A stretch of DNA of 64,000 nucleotides from an uncultured Eubacteriales bacterium (GCA_934454845.1 CAKSGV010000007.1:1-64000); one strand, 5' to 3'. Shown: positions 41,279 to 51,300, counted from the stretch's first letter. Program-made: numbers and translations. The notes: generated by a model not told the origin, from the sequence alone.

Positions 41279-42625
41279 ATGGGAAGATTATTCGGAACTG
41301 ACGGTGCAAGAGGTATAGCAAATAAAGAGCTAACGTGCGAGCTCGCAATGAATATCGGAAGAGCGGCGGCTTATGTTTTAACGGAAAAAACTACGGAAAA
41401 GCCGAAAGTTTTAATAGGAAAAGACACAAGAGTTTCATCAAATATGCTTGAAATGGCGCTTGCGGCAGGTCTTTGCTCCGTGGGAGCGGATGTAGTGCTT
41501 GTAGGATTTGTTCCGACTCCCGCTATTGCATTTTTAGTTAAGGACAGGGAGGCTGACGCAGGCATAATGATATCCGCATCGCACAATCCATGCGAATATA
41601 ACGGTATAAAAATTTTTGACTCTAACGGCTTTAAGCTGCCTGATTCTATGGAAGATAAAATAGAGAAGATAGTGCTTGACGATTCTTCAGTGCTTGATTT
41701 TCCCGTAGGAGGGGATCTCGGAAGCGTATTTTTCAGATACGATTATGCCGATATTTATATAGATCACCTTTTAGAATCGGTCGACTGCGATCTAAGCGGA
41801 CTTAAAATCGCTATTGACTGTGCTAACGGCAGCGCTTCTTATACTGCCGAAAAATTCTTTACAAAGCTCGGTGCGGATTGCACTTTCATTCACAATTCTC
41901 CCAACGGAATAAATATAAACTTAAACTGCGGATCAACTCATCTTGACGATCTTATTGATTATGTAAACGGACACGATGTTGATTTAGGACTTGCTTTTGA
42001 CGGCGATGCCGACCGTTGCCTTGCCGTCGATGAAAACGGTAAGCTTATTGACGGCGACAAAATGATAGCTGTTTTTGCGCTCGACATGAAAAAGAAAGGC
42101 GTTTTAACCGACGATACCGCTGTAGTAACGGTTATGACAAATCTCGGATTTATGCACTTTGCGAGAGATTACGGCATAAATGTTGAACAAACGGCGGTAG
42201 GCGACAGATATGTTCTTGAAAATATGCTTAAAAACAACTATCAAATAGGCGGCGAGCAATCAGGACATATTATCTTTAAGAAATACGCTACAACGGGTGA
42301 CGGTCAGCTTTCAGGCGCTATGCTTGCATCAATTATCAAAAAATCGGGCAAAAGCGCTTCGGAAACAGCCTCTGTTATGACTGTTTTGCCGCAGACTATG
42401 ATAAATGTTACAGCTACTCCTGCTATGAAATCGGCACTTAATTCCGATTGCGATATTAAAAATGCCATTAAAGAAACGGAAGATATCCTCGGCGAAAGAG
42501 GCAGAATTTTAGTCAGAGCCTCGGGAACAGAGCCTCTTATTAGAGTAATGCTTGAGGGAGAGGATATCGGTGAAATTAAAAAACTTGCAAAAAAGGTTGC
42601 AGATGTAATTAAAGGAAAAGCTTAA
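41279..42625 (+). CDS. glmM: phosphoglucosamine mutase
   Basis: 448 aa, normal GlmM length. Begins MGRLFGTDGARGIANKELT; the phosphoserine loop is ISASHNPCEYNGIK (Ser about 101) and the metal site is AFDGDADRCLAVDE, with GEQSGHIIF and RASGTEPLIRVM as substrate loops. Interconverts glucosamine-6- and -1-phosphate for peptidoglycan precursors. Ends TAATG, overlapping the methyltransferase start. Confidence 0.97.
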   Translation: MGRLFGTDGARGIANKELTCELAMNIGRAAAYVLTEKTTEKPKVLIGKDTRVSSNMLEMALAAGLCSVGADVVLVGFVPTPAIAFLVKDREADAGIMISASHNPCEYNGIKIFDSNGFKLPDSMEDKIEKIVLDDSSVLDFPVGGDLGSVFFRYDYADIYIDHLLESVDCDLSGLKIAIDCANGSASYTAEKFFTKLGADCTFIHNSPNGININLNCGSTHLDDLIDYVNGHDVDLGLAFDGDADRCLAVDENGKLIDGDKMIAVFALDMKKKGVLTDDTAVVTVMTNLGFMHFARDYGINVEQTAVGDRYVLENMLKNNYQIGGEQSGHIIFKKYATTGDGQLSGAMLASIIKKSGKSASETASVMTVLPQTMINVTATPAMKSALNSDCDIKNAIKETEDILGERGRILVRASGTEPLIRVMLEGEDIGEIKKLAKKVADVIKGKA

Positions 42626-43491
42626 TGCGAACAGTTGACGATTTTTACGATTTTGAATTGATTGACGCAGACGCCGGTCAAAGGCTTGAGCGCTGGAAAG
42701 ATATAATTTTAATAAGGCCCGATCCGCAGGTTATCTGGAATTTAGGAAAAGATGACAGCCGTTGGGATAATGCCGACGCGGTTTATCACCGAAGCAAAAG
42801 CGGGGGCGGATATTGGGAAAATTTAAAAAAAGTTCCCGATGTCTGGAGTGTGGAGTATAAAGACCTTAAATTTAATTTAAAGCCTATGGGTTTTAAGCAT
42901 ACGGGGCTTTTTCCCGAGCAAGCTGTGAATTGGGAGCTTGCGGCGGATATTATTAAATCAAGCGGAAGAAACGATGTAAAAGTTCTTAACATGTTTGCTT
43001 ACACCGGCGGCGCAACGATTGCCTGCCTTAAAGCCGGTGCGGCTGTCACTCATGTAGACGCCTCTAAAGGTATGACGCTGTGGGCAAAGGAAAACGCAGT
43101 TTCTTCAAATGTTGCCGACAAACCTGTCAGATGGCTTGTTGACGATTGTCTTAAATTTGCCGAAAGGGAAGTAAGAAGAGGAAATAAATACGACGCAATA
43201 ATTATGGACCCTCCGTCTTATGGCAGAGGACCATCCGGCGAAATATGGAAGTTAGAAGCGCAGCTTGACAGACTGCTTAGCGTGACTTCAAAGCTGTTAA
43301 GCGATAATGCGTTGTTTTTCTTCCTTAATTCATATACAGGTGGACTGTCGCCATCGATACTTAACTTTATGTTAAAAACCCATATTCCTAAAAATCTTAA
43401 AGGCAGTGTTAATACAGAAGAAATAGGGGTAAAGGTCACAAAAAAAGATATAATTCTTCCCTGCGGCAATACAACGATTTGGAAAAGATAA
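42625..43491 (+). CDS. class I SAM methyltransferase, RlmI/RlmK-like
   Basis: 288 aa. The SAM loop is NMFAYTGGATIACLKAG (about residues 119-135), preceded by GLFPEQAVNWELA, and motif IV is IIMDPPSYGRGPSGEIW (about 198-214). These features belong to the RlmI/RlmK-type 23S rRNA cytosine or guanine methyltransferases. This one lacks the N-terminal PUA domain of RlmI and has its own N-terminal part (ELIDADAGQRLERWKD), so the target base is not certain. Coupled to glmM by a one-base overlap and adjoining ecfA1. Confidence 0.8.
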   Translation: MRTVDDFYDFELIDADAGQRLERWKDIILIRPDPQVIWNLGKDDSRWDNADAVYHRSKSGGGYWENLKKVPDVWSVEYKDLKFNLKPMGFKHTGLFPEQAVNWELAADIIKSSGRNDVKVLNMFAYTGGATIACLKAGAAVTHVDASKGMTLWAKENAVSSNVADKPVRWLVDDCLKFAEREVRRGNKYDAIIMDPPSYGRGPSGEIWKLEAQLDRLLSVTSKLLSDNALFFFLNSYTGGLSPSILNFMLKTHIPKNLKGSVNTEEIGVKVTKKDIILPCGNTTIWKR

Positions 43492-44352
43492 ATGAACGAA
43501 ATAATAAAAGTTGAAAATGTGACATTTGAATATAATGACGGCGATAAAAAAAGGTCGGTTATAAAAGATTTCAGTATAAGCTTCGAAAGAGGCAGTTTTA
43601 CCTGTCTGCTCGGGCATAACGGCTCGGGAAAATCTACCTTGGCAAAGCTTTTAAACGGACTATATAAGCCTGATAAGGGTGATGTTTTTGTAGACGGAAT
43701 TAATACTAAAGACGAAGACAAAGAAATCGAGATCAAAAGAAGAGTGGGAATGGTTTTCCAAAATCCCGACAATCAGCTTGTCGCTTCTATAGTTGAAGAT
43801 GATGTTGCTTTCGGTCCCGAAAACTTAGGACTTGCTCCCGAAGAAACCGAAAAAAGAGTGAATGATGCTCTTAGAGCCGTTGATATGCTCCGCTTTAAAA
43901 AGAGTACGCCGCATAATCTTTCGGGCGGTCAAAAGCAGAGAATAGCCATTGCCGGAATTATATCTATGCTTCCTGAATGCATTGTGCTTGACGAACCGAC
44001 CGCTATGCTTGATCCTAAAGGCAGAAAAGAAATAATTTCTACAATTAAAAAGCTAAATCGGGAAAAAAATATAACCGTTATTTTAATAACGCATTTTATG
44101 GAAGAGGCTCAGGATGCCGACAGGGTGATAGTTTTAGATGAGGGTAAAATAACCGCTGATTCTACTCCTAAAGAGGTTTTCGGAGATATTTCCCTTTTAA
44201 AATCCGCAGGTCTTGACGTTCCGCAGACGACCGAACTTTTATATAATCTAAAAAAAAGCGGTCTTGATGTAAAAACGCAGGCGATTTCCGTTGAAGAGGC
44301 GGCAAAGGAAATTATAAATGCTCTTTTCTTGGAGGAAAATAAGTGTCAGTAA
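43492..44352 (+). CDS. ecfA1: ECF transporter ATPase A1
   Basis: 286 aa. Walker A GHNGSGKST (about 40-48), signature LSGGQKQRIAIAG, DEPTAMLDPKGR and H-loop ITHFMEEA. The MVFQNPDNQLVASIVEDDVAFGPENLGL segment is the ECF-type Q-loop. With EcfA2 and EcfT it forms the shared energising module used by vitamin-specific S components encoded elsewhere. Ends overlapping ecfA2 by ten bases. Confidence 0.95.
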   Translation: MNEIIKVENVTFEYNDGDKKRSVIKDFSISFERGSFTCLLGHNGSGKSTLAKLLNGLYKPDKGDVFVDGINTKDEDKEIEIKRRVGMVFQNPDNQLVASIVEDDVAFGPENLGLAPEETEKRVNDALRAVDMLRFKKSTPHNLSGGQKQRIAIAGIISMLPECIVLDEPTAMLDPKGRKEIISTIKKLNREKNITVILITHFMEEAQDADRVIVLDEGKITADSTPKEVFGDISLLKSAGLDVPQTTELLYNLKKSGLDVKTQAISVEEAAKEIINALFLEENKCQ

Positions 44353-45203
44353 TCTTAGAAGTAAAAAATTTAACCCATACTTATAACGCTTCGACTCCTT
44401 TTGTTACAGACGCGATAAAAAATGTAAGCTTTTCTGTAAATGAGGGAGAGATTATCGGAATAATCGGTCATACAGGCTCCGGAAAATCGACTCTTGTTCA
44501 GCATTTGAACGGTCTTTTAAAACCGACTTCCGGAAACATTTATTTTTGCGGAGAGGATATTTTTAAGGACCCTAAAAAAATAAGAGATATAAGATTTAAA
44601 ATAGGTCTTGTTTTTCAGTATCCGGAATATCAGCTCTTCGAAGAAACCGTGTATGACGATATAGCGTTCGGCCCGAAAAATATGGGGCTTACGGGTAGTG
44701 AACTTGATAAAAGAGTAAAAGAATCCGCAGAGCTTATAGGACTTAAAGAAAGCTTTTTATCCGTTTCTCCCTTTGATCTTTCCGGAGGAGAGAAAAGGCG
44801 CGTTGCCGTGGCAGGCGTTATGGCGATGAATCCTAAAGTTCTTATTTTAGACGAGCCCGTAGCGGGCCTTGATCCTCAAGGCAGAGCGGATATGGTATCC
44901 TTGATAAAAAAATACAGGGATACTTATAATGCCACAGTAATTATAGTTTCACATAATATGGAAGATATGGCAGTCTTAGCGGATAAGCTCCTTGTTATGA
45001 ATAAAGGAAAAATAGATTCTTTTGATACAACATACAATGTTTTTTCAAATGCAGAGCATTTAAAGGAAATAGGCTTAAGCGTGCCTATGGTAACCGAGAT
45101 ATTCAGGGTTATCAAAAAATGCGGATATAATACAGATACAAATATCTTTACAGTTGAAGCCGCGCTTGATTATATACTGAAAGGCGGTATCAAAAATGCT
45201 TAA
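44343..45203 (+). CDS. ecfA2: ECF transporter ATPase A2
   Basis: 286 aa from GTG 44343 with GGAGG 8 bases before it. Walker A GHTGSGKST, VFQYPEYQLFEETVYDDIAFGPKNMG, signature LSGGEKRRVAVAG and DEPVAGLDPQGR are typical of EcfA2. Pairs with EcfA1. Overlaps ecfT by eight bases, so the three are translationally coupled. Confidence 0.95.
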   Translation: MSVILEVKNLTHTYNASTPFVTDAIKNVSFSVNEGEIIGIIGHTGSGKSTLVQHLNGLLKPTSGNIYFCGEDIFKDPKKIRDIRFKIGLVFQYPEYQLFEETVYDDIAFGPKNMGLTGSELDKRVKESAELIGLKESFLSVSPFDLSGGEKRRVAVAGVMAMNPKVLILDEPVAGLDPQGRADMVSLIKKYRDTYNATVIIVSHNMEDMAVLADKLLVMNKGKIDSFDTTYNVFSNAEHLKEIGLSVPMVTEIFRVIKKCGYNTDTNIFTVEAALDYILKGGIKNA

Positions 45204-46011
45204 GGATATTACCTTCGGTCAGTATTATGAAAGCGGATCTTTTTTACATAAGACCGATCCGAGAACAAAGCTTTTGCTTCTTATTTTATTTATAATTTTT
45301 ATATTCCTATGCAAAAGCCTTATTTCACTGCTTTTCCTTTTTGTAGCTTTTTCGGCAGTAATGATAATTTCGAAAATACCGTTTAAAATGTATCTTAAAA
45401 ACATTAAATCAGTAAGTATTATTGTTGCTTTTACTGCGGTTTTAAATATGTTTTATTATGATGAAGGAAAGGTTTTATTTAAAATTTATAAGTTAAGCGT
45501 TACCTCGGGCGGAGTCTATCAGGCGGCATATATGGCGCTTAGGATAATAATGCTTATTCTCATAAGCTCGGTGCTGACCTATACTACAACTCCGAATGAC
45601 CTGACAGACGCGATTGAAAGCCTGCTCAAGCCTTTATCTTTGATCGGTCTTTCAGTTGCCGTGCATACGCTTGCGATGATGATGACTATAGCTCTTCGCT
45701 TTATTCCGACTCTTGTTGAAGAAACGCAGAAGATTATGAATGCTCAAAAAGCGCGCGGAGCAGATCTTGAAAGCGGTAAGCTTTCTGCAAGATTAAAAGC
45801 ACTTATTCCTATATTAATTCCTTTGCTTGTATCGGCTGTCAGAAGAGCATACGAGCTTGCAGAGGCAATGGAATGCAGATGCTATAACGGCGGAGTGGGC
45901 AGAGTAAGAATGAAAAAGCTGAAATACTCTTTGCGTGATCTTTATGCTTTTGTTTTTTCTCTTATCGTATGCTCGGCTGTTCTTTTAATTAACAGAATTA
46001 AAATTTTTTGA
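45196..46011 (+). CDS. ecfT: ECF transporter transmembrane protein EcfT
   Basis: 271 aa with five to six membrane helices and the paired cytoplasmic helices carrying the ARG motifs (NAQKARGADLESGKLSARLKALIPILIPLLVSAVRRAYELAEAMECRCY, shown here only as its ends AQKARGADLE and AMECRCY). Couples the two ATPases to S components. Starts GQYYESGSFLHKTDPRTKLL, the family N-terminus. Confidence 0.95.
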   Translation: MLKDITFGQYYESGSFLHKTDPRTKLLLLILFIIFIFLCKSLISLLFLFVAFSAVMIISKIPFKMYLKNIKSVSIIVAFTAVLNMFYYDEGKVLFKIYKLSVTSGGVYQAAYMALRIIMLILISSVLTYTTTPNDLTDAIESLLKPLSLIGLSVAVHTLAMMMTIALRFIPTLVEETQKIMNAQKARGADLESGKLSARLKALIPILIPLLVSAVRRAYELAEAMECRCYNGGVGRVRMKKLKYSLRDLYAFVFSLIVCSAVLLINRIKIF

Positions 46012-46026
46012 TTATCGGTGATTTTT

Positions 46027-46758
46027 TTGAAAAAAATTATGCTGAAGATCGCGTTTGACGGTACGAATTATCACGGCTGGCAAATTCAGCCGAATAGCAG
46101 AACCGTGCAACTTGTTCTTCAAAATTCGCTTGAAACAATGCTTAAAACAAATATTTCCGTAACAGGCTGCAGCAGGACTGATGCAGGAGTTCACGCAAAA
46201 GAATTCGTTTGCCATTTTTTGTGTGAGGATAGTATCCCGGAAATTGCGTTTTTAAAGGGACTTAATTCTCTGCTTCCTGACGATATCGCTGTTTTAAGCG
46301 CAGAAAAAGCCGATGATGATTTTCACGCAAGATATTCCTGTGTGAAAAAAACTTATGTGTATAACTTTTATTACGGATTAAAAAATCCTTTTAAATCAAG
46401 ATACAGTGTAAATATTAAAAGAAAACCCGATCCTTTTCTTGCGGATAAATTTTGCAAAAGCATTATCGGAACACACGATTTTATCGCTTTTTCGGGAAGT
46501 AAAAGAAGCGTTAAATCAACTGTCAGAACTATTTACGACTGCCGCTTTGAAGAGATCGAAAATAATTATAAGTTGACGGTCACCGGAGACGGGTTTTTAT
46601 ACAATATGGTGCGTATAATTGCAGGCAGTGCCTATGAGGCAGGCTGCGGTTCAAAAAATGCCGATATGGCAAATAAAGCTTTTATATCTCTTGACCGCGA
46701 TGATCTTGGAATTACATTTCCTCCTCAAGGTCTTACTTTAGAAAAAGTTTATTACTGA
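46027..46758 (+). CDS. truA: tRNA pseudouridine(38-40) synthase
   Basis: 243 aa from TTG 46027, six bases after GGTGAT; GTG 46018 overlaps that site and an ATG at 46039 is a third option. KIAFDGTNYHGWQIQPNSRTVQ is the TruA N-terminus, the catalytic Asp is in CSRTDAGVHAKEF (about residue 52), and FHARYSCVKKTYVY and GDGFLYNMVRII complete the family. Modifies the tRNA anticodon stem. Confidence 0.94.
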   Translation: MKKIMLKIAFDGTNYHGWQIQPNSRTVQLVLQNSLETMLKTNISVTGCSRTDAGVHAKEFVCHFLCEDSIPEIAFLKGLNSLLPDDIAVLSAEKADDDFHARYSCVKKTYVYNFYYGLKNPFKSRYSVNIKRKPDPFLADKFCKSIIGTHDFIAFSGSKRSVKSTVRTIYDCRFEEIENNYKLTVTGDGFLYNMVRIIAGSAYEAGCGSKNADMANKAFISLDRDDLGITFPPQGLTLEKVYY

Positions 46759-46772
46759 CGGGCGGTGAAAAA

Positions 46773-48047
46773 ATGCCGGAATACAAAAAGAAAAATTTCA
46801 GTAAAAAATCCTTAAAAAAGAAACAAAAATCTCCAGAGAAAAAGATAAAAAAATCAAATGATCTGATTTTTGACGATAATATAACCGGTATAAATAAGCC
46901 GGTAAGAGTGGTTAAAGGGAAAAAATATGAAAGGAAAAGAAAGCTTCGAATTTTAATTTCCGCCGTCGCTTTTCTTACCGCTTTAAACATTTTGCTCACT
47001 CTTGTTTTGCCCGTTTCACTTGCTGAAAATATCACAAATCTTGTATCTTCGTTCGGTACGGGCAGCTATCCTATAAGCTTAAGCGGACTTCAAACTCTTG
47101 ATTCGAGGTCCACAGGTTTAGTTTACTATATTCTTTCCGATACAGGTCTTACGGCTTATAATAAAGGCGGGAAAGAAGTATATCACAGAATGTGCGGATA
47201 TGAAAATCCGGTTTTAAAAACAAGCGCAACAAGAGCACTTGTCTATGATCAGGGCGGAAACGAATTAAGCGTTTCAAATCTTAAAAAGGTGACTAATACA
47301 TATAAATCCGATAATTCCATAATCTGTGCGGATATTGGAAGAAATGGGACTTATGCTGTCGTAACCTCTTCAAGCGAATATGCTTCCACAGTTACTGTTT
47401 TTAATAAAAAATCAAAAAGACTTTATACCTGGAATTCCGCAAAGGAAATAATCAATAATATCTGTGTTTCGGATAACGGTAAAAATATCGCCGTGTCGGG
47501 AGTTAGCGTATCATCGGGTAAGTATGATACACATACCTATGTTCTTTCTTTTGACTCTGCCGATCCTGTTTTCACGCAGGATTTAGAGGGAAAAGTTACA
47601 CTTAGCATGAAGTCTTCCGGGAAATATTTTTATACCGCCGCTTCCGATGGCTATGTTTCTTTCACTAATTGGAAAAGCCATAAAAGCTCTGTGATAAAAA
47701 AAGATTATGAGCTTGCTTTTTGCAGAAATTCCGGGAATAAAAATCTTTTTGTTTTTAATCTTTTAAATAATAAAAATGAAAATATTATCGTTTACACTGA
47801 TAATTCAGGAAAAATTCTGTCGGAATTCAAGATAAAAAATACAATAAGTGATATTGAAATTTACGGCAGTCATATTTATTGTATAAGCGACACTCAGGTA
47901 TCAGTCTATTCTAAAGACGGCACTCTTTTGCGTGACGGCTCATGCGGTTACGGTTGCAAAAGATTTTCTGTTACGGGAACTTACTCCGTGGCTGTTATAA
48001 CCGATTCGGAAATTACAGAATTTGATATACCTAAAAAGGAGAAATAA
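46773..48047 (+). CDS. DUF5711 family membrane protein
   Basis: 424 aa. A very basic N-terminus (about 1-55, Lys-rich), one membrane helix (about 66-88) and an extracytoplasmic beta-propeller-like region made of repeated strands such as TGLTAYNKGGKEVYH and AVVTSSSEYASTVTVFN. This is the plan of DUF5711, found in clostridia next to cvpA, as here. Role unknown; its position between truA and cvpA suggests a cell-envelope function. It may bind something through the propeller, but nothing visible proves it. Confidence 0.75.
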   Translation: MPEYKKKNFSKKSLKKKQKSPEKKIKKSNDLIFDDNITGINKPVRVVKGKKYERKRKLRILISAVAFLTALNILLTLVLPVSLAENITNLVSSFGTGSYPISLSGLQTLDSRSTGLVYYILSDTGLTAYNKGGKEVYHRMCGYENPVLKTSATRALVYDQGGNELSVSNLKKVTNTYKSDNSIICADIGRNGTYAVVTSSSEYASTVTVFNKKSKRLYTWNSAKEIINNICVSDNGKNIAVSGVSVSSGKYDTHTYVLSFDSADPVFTQDLEGKVTLSMKSSGKYFYTAASDGYVSFTNWKSHKSSVIKKDYELAFCRNSGNKNLFVFNLLNNKNENIIVYTDNSGKILSEFKIKNTISDIEIYGSHIYCISDTQVSVYSKDGTLLRDGSCGYGCKRFSVTGTYSVAVITDSEITEFDIPKKEK

Positions 48048-48048
48048 T

Positions 48049-48744
48049 ATGTATAGCGTCGAAGCTTTGATATTTGATTTTATAATTTTGGGAATTATAA
48101 TACTAGTGGCGCTGATGTCTGCAAAGCGAGGATTTGTAAGAACAGTAGTTGAAGTTATCGGCTGTATGCTGGCACTTGTTATCTCAATGTACGCGAGCAA
48201 GCCTATAGCCTCATTTTGCTATGATAAATTTTTCGCCTCGTCAGTTGAAAATTCGGTTAACGACGCTTTGGGCGAAGTCACTCTCGATTCCGCTCAGGCT
48301 ATTTGGGATGCTCTGCCCGATTATCTTAAGAACCACGCCGACCTTTTCGGAATAAATAAATCAAAATTTGACGATGTTGCCAATAAAGCCTCTTCCGACA
48401 AAAAAGCCGAGGTGACTGATGAAATTGCGGATAATACCGTTAAACCGCTTGTTGTAAAAGCGCTTTCGGGTATAATTTCAGCCGTGATGTTTTCTGTTTT
48501 ATTTTTCCTTATTAAAATTCTCTCTAAACTTATTAACGGGGCGTTTAATTTTTCCGTTGTCGGGAGCGTTAACAGAATTCTCGGCGGAATTCTCGGCATA
48601 GTAAAGGGGTTGATTTTTGCAGTTATAATCTGCTTTGTTATCAACTTTATAGTCGTTGCGGCGAATAAAAATATTTGGATATTATCGAAAGATCTCACGG
48701 ATAAATCCGTTTTCTTTAAAATTTTTCAAAACCTCATAAAATAA
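48049..48744 (+). CDS. CvpA family membrane protein
   Basis: 231 aa from ATG 48049 with AAGGAG upstream, one base after the DUF5711 stop. Four membrane helices in a CvpA arrangement (about 8-28, 34-52, 143-165 and 185-212) separated by a hydrophilic stretch; the start is SVEALIFDFIILGIIILVALMSAKRGFVRT. CvpA proteins were first linked to colicin V production and to envelope homeostasis; precise function is not settled. Cotranscribed with the ClpE-like gene. Confidence 0.85.
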   Translation: MYSVEALIFDFIILGIIILVALMSAKRGFVRTVVEVIGCMLALVISMYASKPIASFCYDKFFASSVENSVNDALGEVTLDSAQAIWDALPDYLKNHADLFGINKSKFDDVANKASSDKKAEVTDEIADNTVKPLVVKALSGIISAVMFSVLFFLIKILSKLINGAFNFSVVGSVNRILGGILGIVKGLIFAVIICFVINFIVVAANKNIWILSKDLTDKSVFFKIFQNLIK

Positions 48745-48760
48745 AGGAGTTCTGCTCAAA

Positions 48761-51040
48761 ATGAAATTGTGTTCAAAATGCAAACAAAGGCCAGCGGTAG
48801 TTTTTATATCTAATCCCGCAAATCCCTCGGCCGAGCCGGAGGGATTATGCCTGATGTGCGCTAAATCGCTCGGTATAAAGCCGGTTGACGATATGCTTAA
48901 AAGTATGAATGTTTCGGATGAAGATATCGAAATGATGAGCAATCAGTTTATGGATATGATAAATGACGGAAACCTTCAAGACGACGCCGAAATGAATGAC
49001 GATACCTTTAATTTTTCAACAGCACCAGCCATTCCTTTTCTTAAAAATATGTTTGGCTCAAATCAGACTGATGAAAAAGAAAATTCCGATCAAAAATCAA
49101 CAAGTCAAGCGGCTGAAAAACATAAAAAGAAAAAGCGCAGATATATCGATCAGTTCTGCACTAATCTTACAGAGAAAGCCAAAGAGGGAAGACTCGATAG
49201 GATAATCGGCAGAGAAAAGGAGCTTTTAAGGACAATTCAGATCCTTTCACGCCGTTCAAAAAATAACCCTTGCCTTATAGGTGAACCCGGAGTAGGTAAA
49301 ACTGCAATAGCTGAGGGCCTTGCGATAAAAATTGCCGAAAATAAGGCTCCTGCAAGACTTCTTGATAAAGAAATTATGCTTCTTGATCTTACAGGGCTTG
49401 TAGCCGGAACTCAGTTTAGAGGTCAGTTCGAAGCAAGAGTAAAAGGACTTATCGAAGAAGTTAAAAGCGCAGGAAATATAATTCTGTTTATAGATGAAAT
49501 TCATAATCTTGTAGGTGCCGGAGATTCCGCAGAAGGCTCAATGAATGCGGCTAATATTTTAAAACCTGCTCTTTCGCGCGGAGAAATTCAGGTTATAGGC
49601 GCTACAACTTTTAAGGAATACAGAAAATATATCGAAAAAGACGCGGCTTTAGAAAGGCGCTTTCAGCCTGTTACTATAGAGGAACCGTCTATAAAAGAAA
49701 CTATAGAAGTTTTAAAGGGCGTTAAATCCTATTATGAGGGTTATCATACAGTTGTGATCCCCGACGAAATAGTCGAAAAAGCTGTTATTTTAAGCGAAAG
49801 ATATATTACCGACAGATTTTTACCCGATAAAGCAATAGATCTTCTTGATGAGGCGTGCGCTTGCACAAGTCTTGAAAATAAGGCGATTGACGAGCTTTAT
49901 ACCGCCAATAAAAATATAGCCGAGGAGACCAAAAAGCTTGAAGAGCTTGAAAACAATGTGGAAGATCCCGATTTTGAAAAAATAGCCCTGATAAAATCGG
50001 ATATCGAAAAATATAAAGCCAAAGCAGAGTCGCTTTATGAGCCGGCCTCAAAGAATATTGTTACCGATGCACAGCTTGCAAAGGTCATTGAGCTTTGGAC
50101 AGGAATTCCTGCGGCAAAGGTTGAGCAGAGCGATCTTAAAAAGCTTTCTTTGCTTGAAGAAAAATTAAACGAGAGGATAATTGGTCAAAAAGAGGCTACT
50201 CATCTTGTTGCCTCTGCTGTAAAGCGTTCGAGAATTCAAACAAGCGCTCTTCACAGACCTGCGTCGTTTATCTTTGTCGGTCCTACAGGTGTAGGTAAAA
50301 CACAGCTTGTTAAAACTCTTTCCGAGGAGCTTTTTGATACTCCCGAAACGCTTATTCGCCTTGATATGTCTGAATTTATGGAAAAACATTCCGTATCAAG
50401 GCTTATTGGAGCACCTCCCGGATATGTTGGATTTGACGAGGCAGGTCAACTTACCGAAAAGGTAAGAAGAAAGCCTTATTCTGTAGTGCTTTTTGATGAA
50501 ATTGAAAAAGCACACCCCGATGTTTTAAATGTACTTTTACAAATTCTTGACGAGGGAAGAATAACCGACGCTCAGGGCAGAACGGTCAATTTTGAAAACA
50601 CTATAATAGTTATGACCTCCAATGCCGGCAGCGAAAAAACGGATACTCTTTTAGGATTTAATAAGACATTGGAAGAAGCCTCAAAGGAAAAAGCATTAAA
50701 GGCTCTAAGCGAGTTTTTAAGACCGGAATTTTTGGCGCGAGTTGACGAAATTGTGGTATTCTCGCCCCTGTCTAAAGATTCTCTTGAAAAGATCGCAGAT
50801 ATAATGCTTAATGAATTCAAAGAGGCATTAAAGCTCCGAGATATAAATGTAACCGTAAAAAACGGCGTAAATAAAATTTTAGCTGATATTTGCGATGAGA
50901 AAAAAAGCGGAGCAAGAGAACTGAGAAATATTATCAGAACTAAGATTGAAAACAGAGCCGTAGACCTTATAATCGGAAACGACGGCAAACCTATGTGTCT
51001 TACCGTAAGCGCTGAAAACGGTGAAATAGCCGTCTACTGA
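48761..51040 (+). CDS. clpE: Clp ATPase with N-terminal zinc finger, ClpE-like
   Basis: 759 aa. The N-terminus is a zinc finger with Cys 4, 7, 30 and 33 (CSKCK and CLMCA), characteristic of ClpE, followed by an unusual acidic linker of about 90 residues and two AAA+ domains: GEPGVGKT (about 186) with VAGTQFRGQFE, and GPTGVGKT (about 507) with LIGAPPGYVGFDEAGQLTEKVRRKPYSVVLFDEIEKAH-type second-domain signatures. The ClpC/ClpE mid-domain is present (about 385-440). It unfolds proteins for ClpP; clpP is not in the window. Last gene of the housekeeping run. Confidence 0.88.
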   Translation: MKLCSKCKQRPAVVFISNPANPSAEPEGLCLMCAKSLGIKPVDDMLKSMNVSDEDIEMMSNQFMDMINDGNLQDDAEMNDDTFNFSTAPAIPFLKNMFGSNQTDEKENSDQKSTSQAAEKHKKKKRRYIDQFCTNLTEKAKEGRLDRIIGREKELLRTIQILSRRSKNNPCLIGEPGVGKTAIAEGLAIKIAENKAPARLLDKEIMLLDLTGLVAGTQFRGQFEARVKGLIEEVKSAGNIILFIDEIHNLVGAGDSAEGSMNAANILKPALSRGEIQVIGATTFKEYRKYIEKDAALERRFQPVTIEEPSIKETIEVLKGVKSYYEGYHTVVIPDEIVEKAVILSERYITDRFLPDKAIDLLDEACACTSLENKAIDELYTANKNIAEETKKLEELENNVEDPDFEKIALIKSDIEKYKAKAESLYEPASKNIVTDAQLAKVIELWTGIPAAKVEQSDLKKLSLLEEKLNERIIGQKEATHLVASAVKRSRIQTSALHRPASFIFVGPTGVGKTQLVKTLSEELFDTPETLIRLDMSEFMEKHSVSRLIGAPPGYVGFDEAGQLTEKVRRKPYSVVLFDEIEKAHPDVLNVLLQILDEGRITDAQGRTVNFENTIIVMTSNAGSEKTDTLLGFNKTLEEASKEKALKALSEFLRPEFLARVDEIVVFSPLSKDSLEKIADIMLNEFKEALKLRDINVTVKNGVNKILADICDEKKSGARELRNIIRTKIENRAVDLIIGNDGKPMCLTVSAENGEIAVY

Positions 51041-51067
51041 TTTTTTCTTAATTCTTTAAAAAAATAC

Positions 51068-51096
51068 TTGACTATGCCTTGCATTTGTGATATTAT
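51068..51096 (+). promoter_or_regulatory. promoter of tRNA-Gly
   Basis: TTGACT (51068-51073), 17-base spacer, TATTAT (51091-51096), 16 bases before the tRNA. Confidence 0.75.
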
Positions 51097-51111
51097 ATTT
51101 AAGTCGCAAAT

Positions 51112-51185
51112 GCGGGTGTAGTTCAATGGTAGAATCCCAGCCTTCCAAGCTGGTCGTGTGGGTTCGATTCCCATCACCCGCTCCA
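51112..51185 (+). tRNA. tRNA-Gly (anticodon UCC)
   Basis: 74 bases including an encoded CCA end. The acceptor stem GCGGGTG pairs with CACCCGC, the anticodon stem CCAGC/GCTGG encloses CTTCCAA (anticodon TCC), and GGTTCGATTCC forms the T arm. It reads GGA and probably GGG codons. Confidence 0.97.
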
Positions 51186-51218
51186 AAAATCCCGGCCACT
51201 TTAGTGGGCGGGATTTTT
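51186..51218 (+). terminator. terminator after tRNA-Gly
   Basis: AAAATCCCGGCCACT pairs with AGTGGGCGGGATTTT with one mismatch across two bases, ending in T's. Confidence 0.85.
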
Positions 51219-51271
51219 ACTTATTATTTTAAAATAAATTTTTTTGGCTTTTTAGGTGTACTAACAGAATG

Positions 51272-51300
51272 TTGAAAAACTATTAAACAAATGCTATAAT
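51272..51300 (+). promoter_or_regulatory. promoter of proB-proA-proC
   Basis: TTGAAA (51272-51277), 17-base spacer, perfect TATAAT (51295-51300), 32 bases before the proB ATG. Confidence 0.8.
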